Assembly (NCBI GenBank): GCA_017940955.1
Contig: JAGAXP010000096.1
Coordinates: 1 to 19,875 of the forward strand
DNA length: 19,875 nucleotides
Direction: 5' to 3'
Source of the DNA: Oribacterium sp.
GTDB lineage: Bacteria; Bacillota_A; Clostridia; Lachnospirales; Lachnospiraceae
Below are positions 6,961 through 14,982 of the stretch, one piece after another (the stretch's first letter is position 1; each line of letters starts with the position of its first letter). The notes under the pieces were generated by a model. The model had not been told where the DNA came from, searched no databases, and saw only the letters and a list, made by a program, of their open reading frames with translations. Made by a program: the position numbers and the translations under genes.

Positions 6961-8718
6961 ATGACAAAAATGTTAGGGCTGATGACGAAAAGAGATAAGG
7001 AATTCCTGGGACTTTCACTGATTTTTTCCGTTATCCAGGTATGGCTGAACCTCAGAATTCCGAAAATCATGGGGGGGATAACAACGCTTCTCAGTAACGG
7101 AAATGCAGATCATTCTTCTGTGATTTCGGCGGGACTTTCCATGCTTTTTTATGCTGCATTAAGTCTTATGGCCTCTTCTTTTGTTGTTTTTCTCTCTGCC
7201 AGGATAAGCTGCTCTTTGGGAAGAAAACTCAGGAATGAGCTTTTCCATAAGATCATGTCCTTTTCTCAGGAGGAAACAGCAGCTTTTGGGTCGTCCAGTC
7301 TGATTACCCGCTGCACAGGAGATGTGGTGATGATCGAACAGATAGTTTCCGCAGGGGTGCAGATTATTTTTTACGCACCTGCAATTGCCGTTTTTGCCAT
7401 AATCATGATGTCCGGTACAAACCTGATCTGGACAGTGGTAACTCTTGTGCTTCTTATGTCCATGACGATGCTGATGTATTTTCTTCTACACCTAACAAGG
7501 GACACTATCATAAACTTACAGAAAAAAACTGATACCTTAAACCGCGTAAATCGGGAGCATATAGAAGGTCTCAAGATTATTCATGCTTTTAATGCCTATG
7601 AATATCAGCGGAAGAGAAGCCTTGATGCAATAGAAGACCTTAATGAGTCAGTATTTTCATTAAGCCGGATAACCTCGGCGCTGTTGCCTCTGGGAAACGG
7701 AATAGGGAATCTTCTTGGGATACTCATTTACACCATAGGAGCTTATGTTATTCAGGCTGCAGCAGTAACTGAGAGAGTGGGACTGTTTTCTGACATGGTG
7801 GTTTTTTCTTCATTTGCCGCCCTTGCAACCATGGCCATCATGCAAATTGTTATGGTTTATATCGTCTTTATGAGAGGCATGGCATCTCAGATGAGAATAA
7901 TCGAGGTGCTGGATAAAGAAGTAAGGATAAAAGACTCTTCTGATGAAAAGTGTCCGCTAAAGACAGGTACCATTGAGTTTAAAAATGTTTCTTTCCGTTA
8001 TCCCGGAGCCGCCGCCGATACGCTTAAAAACATTACATTTAAAATCAACAAGGGGGAAACGGTGGCTCTTATCGGGGCTACAGGCTGCGGAAAAACTTCC
8101 ATTATGAATCTTATCCCGAGAATGTACGATGTTTCGGATGGCGAAGTTCTTGTTGACGGTGTCGATGTCCGGGATTATAAGCTGGCTGAGCTTCGGAGCA
8201 GAATTGGTTATGTGCCTCAGAAAAGCATATTGTTTTCAGGGACAATAGCACAAAATATTGATTTTGCCGAAGGAATCGGATTTCAAAGGACTCTTTCCCA
8301 TATCAGGGAAGCTGCCAGAGTCGGGCAGGCTGACAGTTTTATAGAAAAACGAGAGGGACAGTACTATGCCAGGGTGGAGCAGGGAGGCTCCAATTTCTCG
8401 GGAGGTCAGAGGCAGAGACTTAATATATCCAGAGCGATCTCAAGAGATCCTGAGATATATCTTTTTGATGATTCCTTTTCCGCACTCGATTTTGAAACTG
8501 ACAGACGTTTAAGAAAAGCCCTGAGAGAGTCATCGCAAAATGCCACAGTGCTTATGGTGGCGCAGAGGATACAGACCATTAAAAATGCCGACAGGATACT
8601 TGTGTTGGACAAGGGAATGATAGTCGGTGAGGGAAGACATGAGGAACTTCTTTCATCCTGCCGGGTATATAAAGAAATTGCCATGTCCCAGTTACCGAGG
8701 GAGGTGGGGACAAAATGA
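6961..8718 (+). CDS. ABC exporter half-transporter, degenerate-site subunit
   Basis: A 585-residue fused exporter subunit with a six-helix transmembrane domain (about 1-310) followed by a nucleotide-binding domain. I chose ATG 6961, with GGGGAG at 6948-6953, over an upstream in-frame start at 6886 that would overlap the acyltransferase gene. Walker A is G-A-T-G-C-G-K-T at 372-379, the signature is S-G-G-Q at 480-483 and Walker B ends in D503-D504. The usual catalytic Glu is Asp504, and the switch His is Gln535 (V-A-Q-R-I-Q-T-I), so this subunit's own ATP site should be hydrolytically weak. Its intact SGGQ would complete the active site of the partner. This is the arrangement of heterodimeric exporters such as TM287/288 and BmrCD. 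The 4-bp ATGA overlap with the next gene supports a pair made in equal amounts. The likely cargo is the product of the surrounding enzymes. Confidence 0.9.
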   Translation: MTKMLGLMTKRDKEFLGLSLIFSVIQVWLNLRIPKIMGGITTLLSNGNADHSSVISAGLSMLFYAALSLMASSFVVFLSARISCSLGRKLRNELFHKIMSFSQEETAAFGSSSLITRCTGDVVMIEQIVSAGVQIIFYAPAIAVFAIIMMSGTNLIWTVVTLVLLMSMTMLMYFLLHLTRDTIINLQKKTDTLNRVNREHIEGLKIIHAFNAYEYQRKRSLDAIEDLNESVFSLSRITSALLPLGNGIGNLLGILIYTIGAYVIQAAAVTERVGLFSDMVVFSSFAALATMAIMQIVMVYIVFMRGMASQMRIIEVLDKEVRIKDSSDEKCPLKTGTIEFKNVSFRYPGAAADTLKNITFKINKGETVALIGATGCGKTSIMNLIPRMYDVSDGEVLVDGVDVRDYKLAELRSRIGYVPQKSILFSGTIAQNIDFAEGIGFQRTLSHIREAARVGQADSFIEKREGQYYARVEQGGSNFSGGQRQRLNISRAISRDPEIYLFDDSFSALDFETDRRLRKALRESSQNATVLMVAQRIQTIKNADRILVLDKGMIVGEGRHEELLSSCRVYKEIAMSQLPREVGTK

Positions 8719-10463
8719 AAAATCTGATCAGTTACCTAAAAGAATACAGACTTTATATGGCTGTCGCGCTTACGGCTGCTGTGGTCGCTTCTGTTCTTTC
8801 CGCGCTGCTTCCCTCGCTGGCCGGGAGCATTACGGAAAAGATTCAGGTGGGTCTCACATTGGAACCGGATATGACCGGAATCATCAATACTACATGGATC
8901 GCTGTTTCTTTCATAGCTGTGATCGCGATTTTTGGTTATGCCCAGGGGATACTGATGTCCATGGTATCTCTTCGGCTGACTAAAAGACTTCGCATGGAGC
9001 TTGGCAACAAGCTTGACCGTGTACCACAGTCCATATTTGACGGAGGCTTGAGCGGAGACATCATAAGCCGCCTGACCAATGATATGGAACTTTTGTCTGA
9101 TGCACTTTCGGGACAGCTGGTGAATATCATTTCAAACACTGTGCTGCTTGTAGGGTGTCTCGTTATGATGTTTGTCACAAATCCCATTCTTGCGCTGACA
9201 GTTGTTATCTCCACCTTAATCGGGCTTTTTGCGGCTGCCTATTTTGCCGGAATGGGTCAGGAGGTTTATGCAAAACGTCAGACGGAGCTTGGACTTCTTA
9301 ACGGAATGATCGAAGAAAACCTCACCGGACATCTTGTGATCAAGGCGTTTAACTGTGAAGAGAGCGTCTGCGAGACCCTGGAAGAACAGGCAGACAGTCT
9401 TTACGAAGCTGGCTGGCGTTCTTCATTTATCTCGGGATTGATGGCTCCGATGGTTCTCTTCTGCGGAAACTTAAGCTATGTGATGGTCTGTATAACAGGA
9501 GCACTGCTCATGGTGAGCAGCTTTGGGAATACCGATTTCCCTTGCATTATAGCCTTTATTATGTATGCCAAGATGTTTTCGACACCTCTGGCACAGATGG
9601 CTGCTTCGGTTTCATCTCTTCAGCAGGGTCTTGCCGGGGCTGATCGTATTTTTGAGTTTCTTGGTGAGGAAGAGATGGAAATGCCTGTTGAAGAGGAGAC
9701 ATCATCCGACCGGGAAAAAGAGTTTAAGCCGGTCAGAGGAGAGGTGATCTTTTCGCATGTATGCTTCGGATATACAAAGGATGAGCCGGTTATACGTGAT
9801 TTTTCAAGAAGGGTTTCTCCCGGTAAAAAGATCGCCATCGTGGGACCTACAGGAGCAGGTAAAAGTACCCTCATTAACCTTTTGATGCGTTACTATGAGC
9901 TCACTCATGGACATATCACCATAGATGGCGAAGATATAACATCTGTCAGCAGAAGAGAGCTTCACGAAAAGCTTGCAATAGTACCACAGGATTCCTGGGT
10001 GTTTGAGGGAACCGTCCGTGAAAATATCATCTATTCCAAAGAAAATGTTTCGGAAAAGACATTCACGGATATACTTGAAAAGTGTGGTTTGACAGAGTTT
10101 GTTTCCACATTACCCGATGGAGCTGATATGGTGCTTTCTGAAAATACTACCATATCTGCAGGACAGAAGCAGCTGATCAATATCGCAAGGGCTATGATTA
10201 AAAATGCCCCCATACTTATCCTGGATGAGGCTACTTCCTCCGTGGATACCAGAAGCGAGGTACTTATTCAGGAGGCGCTTGATGCCCTTACCTGTGGTCG
10301 GACCAGTTTTGTGATCGCTCATCGCCTTAGCACGATTCAAAATGCTGATGAGATATATGTTCTGAAGGACGGAGATATCGTAGAAACAGGAACCCATGAA
10401 GAACTGCTTGACAGAGACGGGGTTTATGCGGCGTTGTACCGCGCACAGTTTGACAGCGAATGA
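8715..10463 (+). CDS. ABC exporter half-transporter, catalytic-site subunit
   Basis: 582 residues: six transmembrane helices (about 1-300), then a nucleotide-binding domain. Walker A is G-P-T-G-A-G-K-S-T at 377-385, Walker B ends in D504-E505 with the catalytic Glu, and the switch His is H536 in I-A-H-R-L-S-T-I. The signature is S-A-G-Q (481-484) instead of SGGQ. The defects are complementary to those of the upstream subunit: this protein supplies the good Walker A/B, Glu and His, and the partner supplies the good signature. One competent and one degenerate ATP site are therefore expected in the heterodimer. The start ATG overlaps the previous stop as ATGA. After its stop, 126 bp separate it from the next gene, with no strong T-tailed hairpin, so readthrough is possible. 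Confidence 0.92.
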   Translation: MKNLISYLKEYRLYMAVALTAAVVASVLSALLPSLAGSITEKIQVGLTLEPDMTGIINTTWIAVSFIAVIAIFGYAQGILMSMVSLRLTKRLRMELGNKLDRVPQSIFDGGLSGDIISRLTNDMELLSDALSGQLVNIISNTVLLVGCLVMMFVTNPILALTVVISTLIGLFAAAYFAGMGQEVYAKRQTELGLLNGMIEENLTGHLVIKAFNCEESVCETLEEQADSLYEAGWRSSFISGLMAPMVLFCGNLSYVMVCITGALLMVSSFGNTDFPCIIAFIMYAKMFSTPLAQMAASVSSLQQGLAGADRIFEFLGEEEMEMPVEEETSSDREKEFKPVRGEVIFSHVCFGYTKDEPVIRDFSRRVSPGKKIAIVGPTGAGKSTLINLLMRYYELTHGHITIDGEDITSVSRRELHEKLAIVPQDSWVFEGTVRENIIYSKENVSEKTFTDILEKCGLTEFVSTLPDGADMVLSENTTISAGQKQLINIARAMIKNAPILILDEATSSVDTRSEVLIQEALDALTCGRTSFVIAHRLSTIQNADEIYVLKDGDIVETGTHEELLDRDGVYAALYRAQFDSE

Positions 10464-10502
10464 ATATAAGATTATATTGAACTACCGGGTGGCAGGTGCT
10501 TT

Positions 10503-10530
10503 TTGGTTTGTTCAAGGTATCTTTTACAAT
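10503..10530 (+). promoter_or_regulatory. Weak candidate promoter before the acyltransferase pair
   Basis: TTGGTT at 10503-10508 and TACAAT at 10525-10530 are 16 bases apart in the 126-bp gap between the exporter and the first condensation-fold gene. The -10 box is good and the -35 box poor. It would allow separate expression of the acyltransferase pair. Confidence 0.25.
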
Positions 10531-10589
10531 ATGACCAAAGCTGCAAATAAGGAATAGAATGGGTGAGACTATACAATACGAGGTATTTT

Positions 10590-11921
10590 ATGGAAAAGAA
10601 AATGATAAAGCCATCTATGAATGATCTGAAAACAGATGACCGGAATGTGGTTTTTCCTATTTATGCCGGTTTGTTTGCACGCTGTTCCTACCCAGTATCA
10701 AAAGCATTTTTTATGTCCTTCAGGTTTGAGCTGGATCGTGAAGCAGACGAAGCATCACTGAAAAAAGCCTGGGATGAGACAACAAAGGTTTATCCATACC
10801 TTACCTATGCGGTTGTTGTACGGAACGGAAAATATGAGATGGCAAAAAATCCGCTGCCTTTTGTAATCTGTGAAACAGAAGAGGTCCTTGAGCCTTTCGG
10901 AAAGACCGGTAATTTCCATACCACAACCATATGCTATAAAGGAAAAACACTTCATTTTTATATTGATCATGTACCCTTTGACGGAACCGGAGTCCGGTTT
11001 TTAATGGAGACGTTTTTCTATTACTATTATTGTTTTTCTGATGGGATAGATTATCCTGTACCGGAGGGCATACTCACTAAAAAAGACATTCCCATAGAAG
11101 GACTTTGTGAAGATGCATACCTTGATACAAGAGTGAAGCCCATAGACATAAATCCGGAGAAGGCATTTGCAGATGAAAAAACCTTTTTGATGCCGGAAAG
11201 CACTGACCGGGTTCTTTTTGTTCCGGCAGAAAATTGCGCATGTTTTTGCATATCAGTGCCAAAGAAAGATATGATGGATTATGCCAAAAGTGTATCGGGG
11301 ACTCCCATGTCGCTGATATCTGTGCTTATTGCCTGTGCAATTCAGTCTGTACACCCGGACAATAAGCTTCCTGTCAAGATTTCTACGCCTGTAAGCATAC
11401 GAAAAGTTATGGGGAATGAACATTCTCTGCTTCACCAGATTGTTCACATGAAATATATGTTTGATCCGGACAGTCTGATGGAAGAGGGTGGAGAAGGAAA
11501 ACTCATAAGGGATTACCGCGCGTTTCTAAAGGACTTTACGTCAGAGGACAATATTATAACCATGTGCGGTGTATACAGCGGAATCATTCAAGGAATGATG
11601 AAGCTTATGGAAAAGGGAGATACTGAAGAAACCATAATAAAGCTTCGGGAAAACGGTGAGGCAGCCATTGCTGTAAGTTATATCGGTCAGCTTAAAACAG
11701 GGGAGTATGGAAACAGGTTTAGGATGACTGTATTTCGTACCATGCGTGAAAATGGCATTATGGTGCAGGCTGTCGAAATAGGAGGAGTATTTTATCTCTG
11801 CTGGTATCAGGGATTTCTAAGTGACTGTTATGTAAAGGTGTTGACGAAGCTTTTTAAGAAGCTTGGAATGAAAAACGCTGTACTTGAACGTATACCCGAT
11901 CAGACTGTGAGAAGTTTGTGA
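10590..11921 (+). CDS. Stand-alone condensation/BAHD-fold acyltransferase (copy 1)
   Basis: 443 residues from ATG 10590, which has GAGGT five bases upstream. A GTG at 10563 in the same frame would add nine residues and cannot be excluded. The protein has the CoA-dependent acyltransferase / NRPS condensation fold pattern: H-V-P-F-D-G at 127-132 gives the catalytic HxxxDG with His127, and P-V-S-I-R-K-V-M-G near 267-275 resembles the conserved region of the second lobe. A late G-E-Y-G-N-R-F (about 371-377) precedes a final strand with W-Y-Q-G-F. There is no adenylation or carrier-protein domain, and none is encoded nearby, so it resembles PapA-type, alcohol acetyltransferase or BAHD enzymes that acylate an alcohol or amine more than it resembles an NRPS module. 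In this context it may attach an acyl chain to the glycan or lipid product. The substrate is unknown. Confidence 0.7.
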   Translation: MEKKMIKPSMNDLKTDDRNVVFPIYAGLFARCSYPVSKAFFMSFRFELDREADEASLKKAWDETTKVYPYLTYAVVVRNGKYEMAKNPLPFVICETEEVLEPFGKTGNFHTTTICYKGKTLHFYIDHVPFDGTGVRFLMETFFYYYYCFSDGIDYPVPEGILTKKDIPIEGLCEDAYLDTRVKPIDINPEKAFADEKTFLMPESTDRVLFVPAENCACFCISVPKKDMMDYAKSVSGTPMSLISVLIACAIQSVHPDNKLPVKISTPVSIRKVMGNEHSLLHQIVHMKYMFDPDSLMEEGGEGKLIRDYRAFLKDFTSEDNIITMCGVYSGIIQGMMKLMEKGDTEETIIKLRENGEAAIAVSYIGQLKTGEYGNRFRMTVFRTMRENGIMVQAVEIGGVFYLCWYQGFLSDCYVKVLTKLFKKLGMKNAVLERIPDQTVRSL

Positions 11922-11970
11922 GTAGGGAATTGCGGCCTGAAAAACAGCTTTAACAGATGAGCCGGATAGA

Positions 11971-11987
11971 TTGACATCTGTGTGTCA
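11971..11987. promoter_or_regulatory. TTGACA box overlapping a small inverted repeat
   Basis: In the 111-bp gap before the second acyltransferase gene, a consensus TTGACA (11971-11976) overlaps a 5-bp inverted repeat, TGACA-6-TGTCA (11972-11987). No good -10 box follows at 16-18 bases. It could be a promoter with an operator, or chance. Confidence 0.15.
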
Positions 11988-12032
11988 GAAATTAACGGCT
12001 AAACCACACGCATACAGATGAGGAGAAATAGT

Positions 12033-13424
12033 ATGATTAAAAATGAAAGTTCAGGGATCGATGTCGGGGCGCAAGTCCCTGGCTTCTCGGACAATTCCTT
12101 AAATAAAGACAGAATAAAGACAACACGAGATCTTGAAACAGCATTATACGATGATGCCGGAACCGAGGGCTGGAAAGAAATACGTCCGGTAACGGCAGGA
12201 ATGTTTGCAAGAGCTGCATATCCCACAGATAAGATATATTATATGACCTATAGGTTCGACCTGAAGGAATGTATCGATGCTTCTGCGCTCAAACAGGCGT
12301 GGGAAAAAACGATCAAGGTATATCCATATGTCACCTATGCAACAGTGGTACGCCGCAATATGCTGGTATTCACGGAAAATCCTCTGCCCTTTGTATTCGG
12401 GGAAACGGGTGAAGTGATCGAGCCTTCAACTCCGGAAGCCAATTTCCATACGGTGACTATATGCTATCTTGACAATATACTCCGGATTTATGTAGATCAT
12501 GTTCCTTACGACGGAACCGGCTTCATGCATGTACTTGAGACATTTTTTTATCATTATTACAGCATTACAGATGAACGGGAATATCCTGTGCCGGAAGGTG
12601 TCCATACGGAAGCAGAAGGTGCTGTTCCCGGACAGGATACAGATGCTTATCTTGAGCTTCCTCCTATGGATCCGACAGAATTAATGACCACTTTTAGGGA
12701 AATACAGGTGTTTGAGACACCGGAAAGTCCCAGAGATTGCCTCTTCGTGCCGGAGGCTGACTGCAGGGAATTTTGCATCAGCATACCTTCCGCAGGATTC
12801 ATGGACTATTCGAAATCGGTAAAGGGCAGTCCTATGTCAGTACTGTATGTATGCTTTGCGAAGGCATTGCAAAGAATACATCCGGAGAATAAAGCTCCCT
12901 TTAGCTTCATGGTTCCCGTAAGCATTCGTAAGGTTATGGGGAATACTGATTCACTTTTGCATCAGGTTGTACATTTTAATTACAGCTTTAATGTCTTAGA
13001 ACTGTCGGAAAAAACAGATGAAGAATTAAATACAGAATTTCGTGCTGCGCTTTCTGACTATTCCCGGGAAAAGAACATAAAGAAGGCTGCTGGTGTATAT
13101 CGTTCAATATGTGAGGGAAATACGAAGGCATATATTGACGGCACATTGAATAAGATCATTATGGATCAGCGAAAAAATCCGAAAGTCGGTGCCGGAGTCA
13201 GCTATCTCGGAACTATGCGTACAGGAGACTACGGAAGCCGCATCCGCATGACCGCTTTCCATACAATGCCGGACAGGGGTATAACGCTTCAGGTTACGGA
13301 AGTAGGAGGATATTTCTATATCGACTGGTATCAGGGATTTCATTCGGAAGACTATGTACTGGCCATGCGGGATATCCTTGCTGAGAAGGGGATTTGCGGG
13401 ATAAAGGTTGAAGGAGCGGAATGA
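12033..13424 (+). CDS. Stand-alone condensation/BAHD-fold acyltransferase (copy 2)
   Basis: 463 residues from ATG 12033, chosen because AGGAG (12021-12025) lies seven bases upstream; an ATG at 12018 precedes that site. It is a clear paralog of the preceding gene, with collinear matches such as T-A-G-M-F-A-R-A-A-Y-P (54-64), K-V-Y-P-Y-V-T-Y-A (95-103) and P-V-S-I-R-K-V-M-G. The catalytic HxxxDG is H-V-P-Y-D-G at 156-161. It has ~30 extra polar N-terminal residues and a longer acidic linker after the first lobe. Both copies keep the catalytic His, so two distinct acyl transfers, or a working heteromer, are more likely than one enzyme plus a dead relative. No signal peptide is seen, so it should act in the cytoplasm. 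It is the last gene of the accessory block; what follows looks unrelated. Confidence 0.7.
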   Translation: MIKNESSGIDVGAQVPGFSDNSLNKDRIKTTRDLETALYDDAGTEGWKEIRPVTAGMFARAAYPTDKIYYMTYRFDLKECIDASALKQAWEKTIKVYPYVTYATVVRRNMLVFTENPLPFVFGETGEVIEPSTPEANFHTVTICYLDNILRIYVDHVPYDGTGFMHVLETFFYHYYSITDEREYPVPEGVHTEAEGAVPGQDTDAYLELPPMDPTELMTTFREIQVFETPESPRDCLFVPEADCREFCISIPSAGFMDYSKSVKGSPMSVLYVCFAKALQRIHPENKAPFSFMVPVSIRKVMGNTDSLLHQVVHFNYSFNVLELSEKTDEELNTEFRAALSDYSREKNIKKAAGVYRSICEGNTKAYIDGTLNKIIMDQRKNPKVGAGVSYLGTMRTGDYGSRIRMTAFHTMPDRGITLQVTEVGGYFYIDWYQGFHSEDYVLAMRDILAEKGICGIKVEGAE

Positions 13425-13499
13425 ATCGGAATAGGATCAAAGTATGAATAAAACAGCGTTAATACATGAGATGAGTCTGAATACAGAACAGAGGAATAT

Positions 13500-14822
13500 A
13501 TGGAATCAACAACCAGAGAAATAACAGTAGATGAATTTGAAACCTGGCCAAAGGAGAGCTATACCCTTATAGATGTTCGGGAGGAACAGGATTTTCTGAC
13601 AGGAAAAATGCCGGATGCCATGAGGGTGGATCTTGTGAACATAGCAGATCAGAATCATACCATTCCTAAGGACAAAAAGGTTGTTCTTTACTGCAAGTAT
13701 GGCGAGCTTTCCCTGGCAGCTGCTGATAACCTTGCGGATCAGGGGTATGAAGCCTACAGCCTGCAGGGCGGCTACGGAAAATGGGTACTTCACCAGATAC
13801 AGAGAGACATTGATTCAGATAAGAGAAGAGAAGACATAGAAAAGTCTCTCCGAAAGAAGTTCAAGAGAAACATTTACGGCATGTTTGTAAAAGCTATCTG
13901 TGATTACAACCTTGTGGAAGAGGGAGACAAGATCGCTGTCTGCATTTCCGGCGGCAAGGATTCGATGCTTATGGCTAAGCTTTTTCAGGAGCTTAAGCGT
14001 CATAACAAGCTTCCTTTTGAGGTTGTGTACCTTTGCATGGATCCCGGCTACAACGAGGCGAACCGTAAGATTATAGAGAGAAATGCTGAGCTAATGGGCA
14101 TTCCTCTCACTATTTTTGAAACAAACATATTTGATTCGGTTTACAACATTCCAAAGTCACCCTGCTACGTCTGTGCCCGCATGAGAAGGGGATATCTTTA
14201 TAAAGAAGCCCGGAAGCTGGGCTGCAACAAGATAGCTCTCGGACATCACTTTGATGACGTGATTGAAACCATTCTTATGGGAATGCTTTATGCCGGGCAG
14301 TATGAGGCCATGATGCCGAAGCTTCACTCCACCAACTTCCCGGGGATGGAGCTCATCAGGCCTTTATACCTCGTGCATGAGGCGGAAATAAAGCATTGGC
14401 GGGACTACAATCACCTTAACTTTATACAGTGTGCCTGCCATTTCACAGCCACCTGCTCCACCTGTCATACCGACGGACAGACCAGCTCAAAGCGGCTTGA
14501 AACCAAGCATCTCATAGAAAAACTTAAGGAGACTAATCCGTACGTTGAACGAAACATCTTCAGCGCCATGGAGAACATAAGTCTGAACAAGATCCTTGGC
14601 TTCAAGCGTCAGCATGTGAAGCACAGCTTCCTTGAGTGGTATGATAATGAAAACGACCTGAAGATCGGAGTTCTCACTGAAGACGAGATTCATCTGGAGG
14701 ATGAGAAGCGAAAGGCTCAGGAGCTTCAGAAGGAGAAGGCCCGCATTGATTCCATGCCGAAATCCGAACAGGCCAGAAAGAACGCGGAAGAGAACAGGAA
14801 AAACGCTAACTTCCGAAAGTGA
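13500..14822 (+). CDS. Rhodanese-TtcA-like PP-loop sulfurtransferase fusion
   Basis: A 440-residue two-domain protein. Residues 1-100 form a rhodanese domain (L-I-D-V-R-E near 23-28, active-site Cys65 in L-Y-C-K-Y-G), which carries sulfur as a persulfide. Residues ~115-390 form a PP-loop ATPase of the TtcA/TilS group with S-G-G-K-D-S at 150-155, the P-C-Y-V-C motif (C222, C225) and a Cys-rich block with C311, C313, C319 and C322. TtcA proteins bind an iron-sulfur cluster through such cysteines and make 2-thiocytidine in tRNA. Fusion to a rhodanese domain suggests the sulfur donor is built in. The last ~50 residues are a charged Lys/Glu-rich tail, possibly helical. GAGG lies about five bases before the ATG. 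The exact tRNA or other substrate is not determined by the motifs; a role in the biosynthetic block upstream is not suggested. Confidence 0.8.
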   Translation: MESTTREITVDEFETWPKESYTLIDVREEQDFLTGKMPDAMRVDLVNIADQNHTIPKDKKVVLYCKYGELSLAAADNLADQGYEAYSLQGGYGKWVLHQIQRDIDSDKRREDIEKSLRKKFKRNIYGMFVKAICDYNLVEEGDKIAVCISGGKDSMLMAKLFQELKRHNKLPFEVVYLCMDPGYNEANRKIIERNAELMGIPLTIFETNIFDSVYNIPKSPCYVCARMRRGYLYKEARKLGCNKIALGHHFDDVIETILMGMLYAGQYEAMMPKLHSTNFPGMELIRPLYLVHEAEIKHWRDYNHLNFIQCACHFTATCSTCHTDGQTSSKRLETKHLIEKLKETNPYVERNIFSAMENISLNKILGFKRQHVKHSFLEWYDNENDLKIGVLTEDEIHLEDEKRKAQELQKEKARIDSMPKSEQARKNAEENRKNANFRK

Positions 14823-14839
14823 AATCTTATCCAACGGTA

Positions 14840-14887
14840 AATCCACCGGGGACGGTTCTCGCTGGCGAGAACCGTCCCCGGTGGATT
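14840..14887. repeat. REP-like palindrome, copy A
   Basis: Two 23-base arms (14840-14862 and 14865-14887) are perfect reverse complements around a 2-base centre. The core GGGGACGGTTCTC and its complement GAGAACCGTCCCC recur in copy B, 1.1 kb downstream. The palindrome lies between the TtcA-like and radical SAM genes. It has no T run, so it is better read as a REP-type dispersed repeat than as an intrinsic terminator, although the transcript would form a strong hairpin. Confidence 0.8.
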
Positions 14888-14982
14888 ACTTAGTATCATG
14901 AACAGTCGATACAACGGATAATAAATCGTGTCCGGATAATACCGGTATAGAATCTTGCGGACAAATAAAGTGGTCATAGAAA

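Noticed and set aside
13444..13524. 26-residue open frame with AGGA eight bases upstream, overlapping the start of the rhodanese-TtcA gene
   Set aside because: It could be a leader peptide, but it has no distinctive composition and the overlap with the rhodanese start may be chance. Conservation in relatives would be needed.
14939..14948. Perfect 10-base palindrome ATACCGGTAT before the radical SAM gene
   Set aside because: Too short to distinguish from chance, with no second copy seen and no adjacent convincing promoter.
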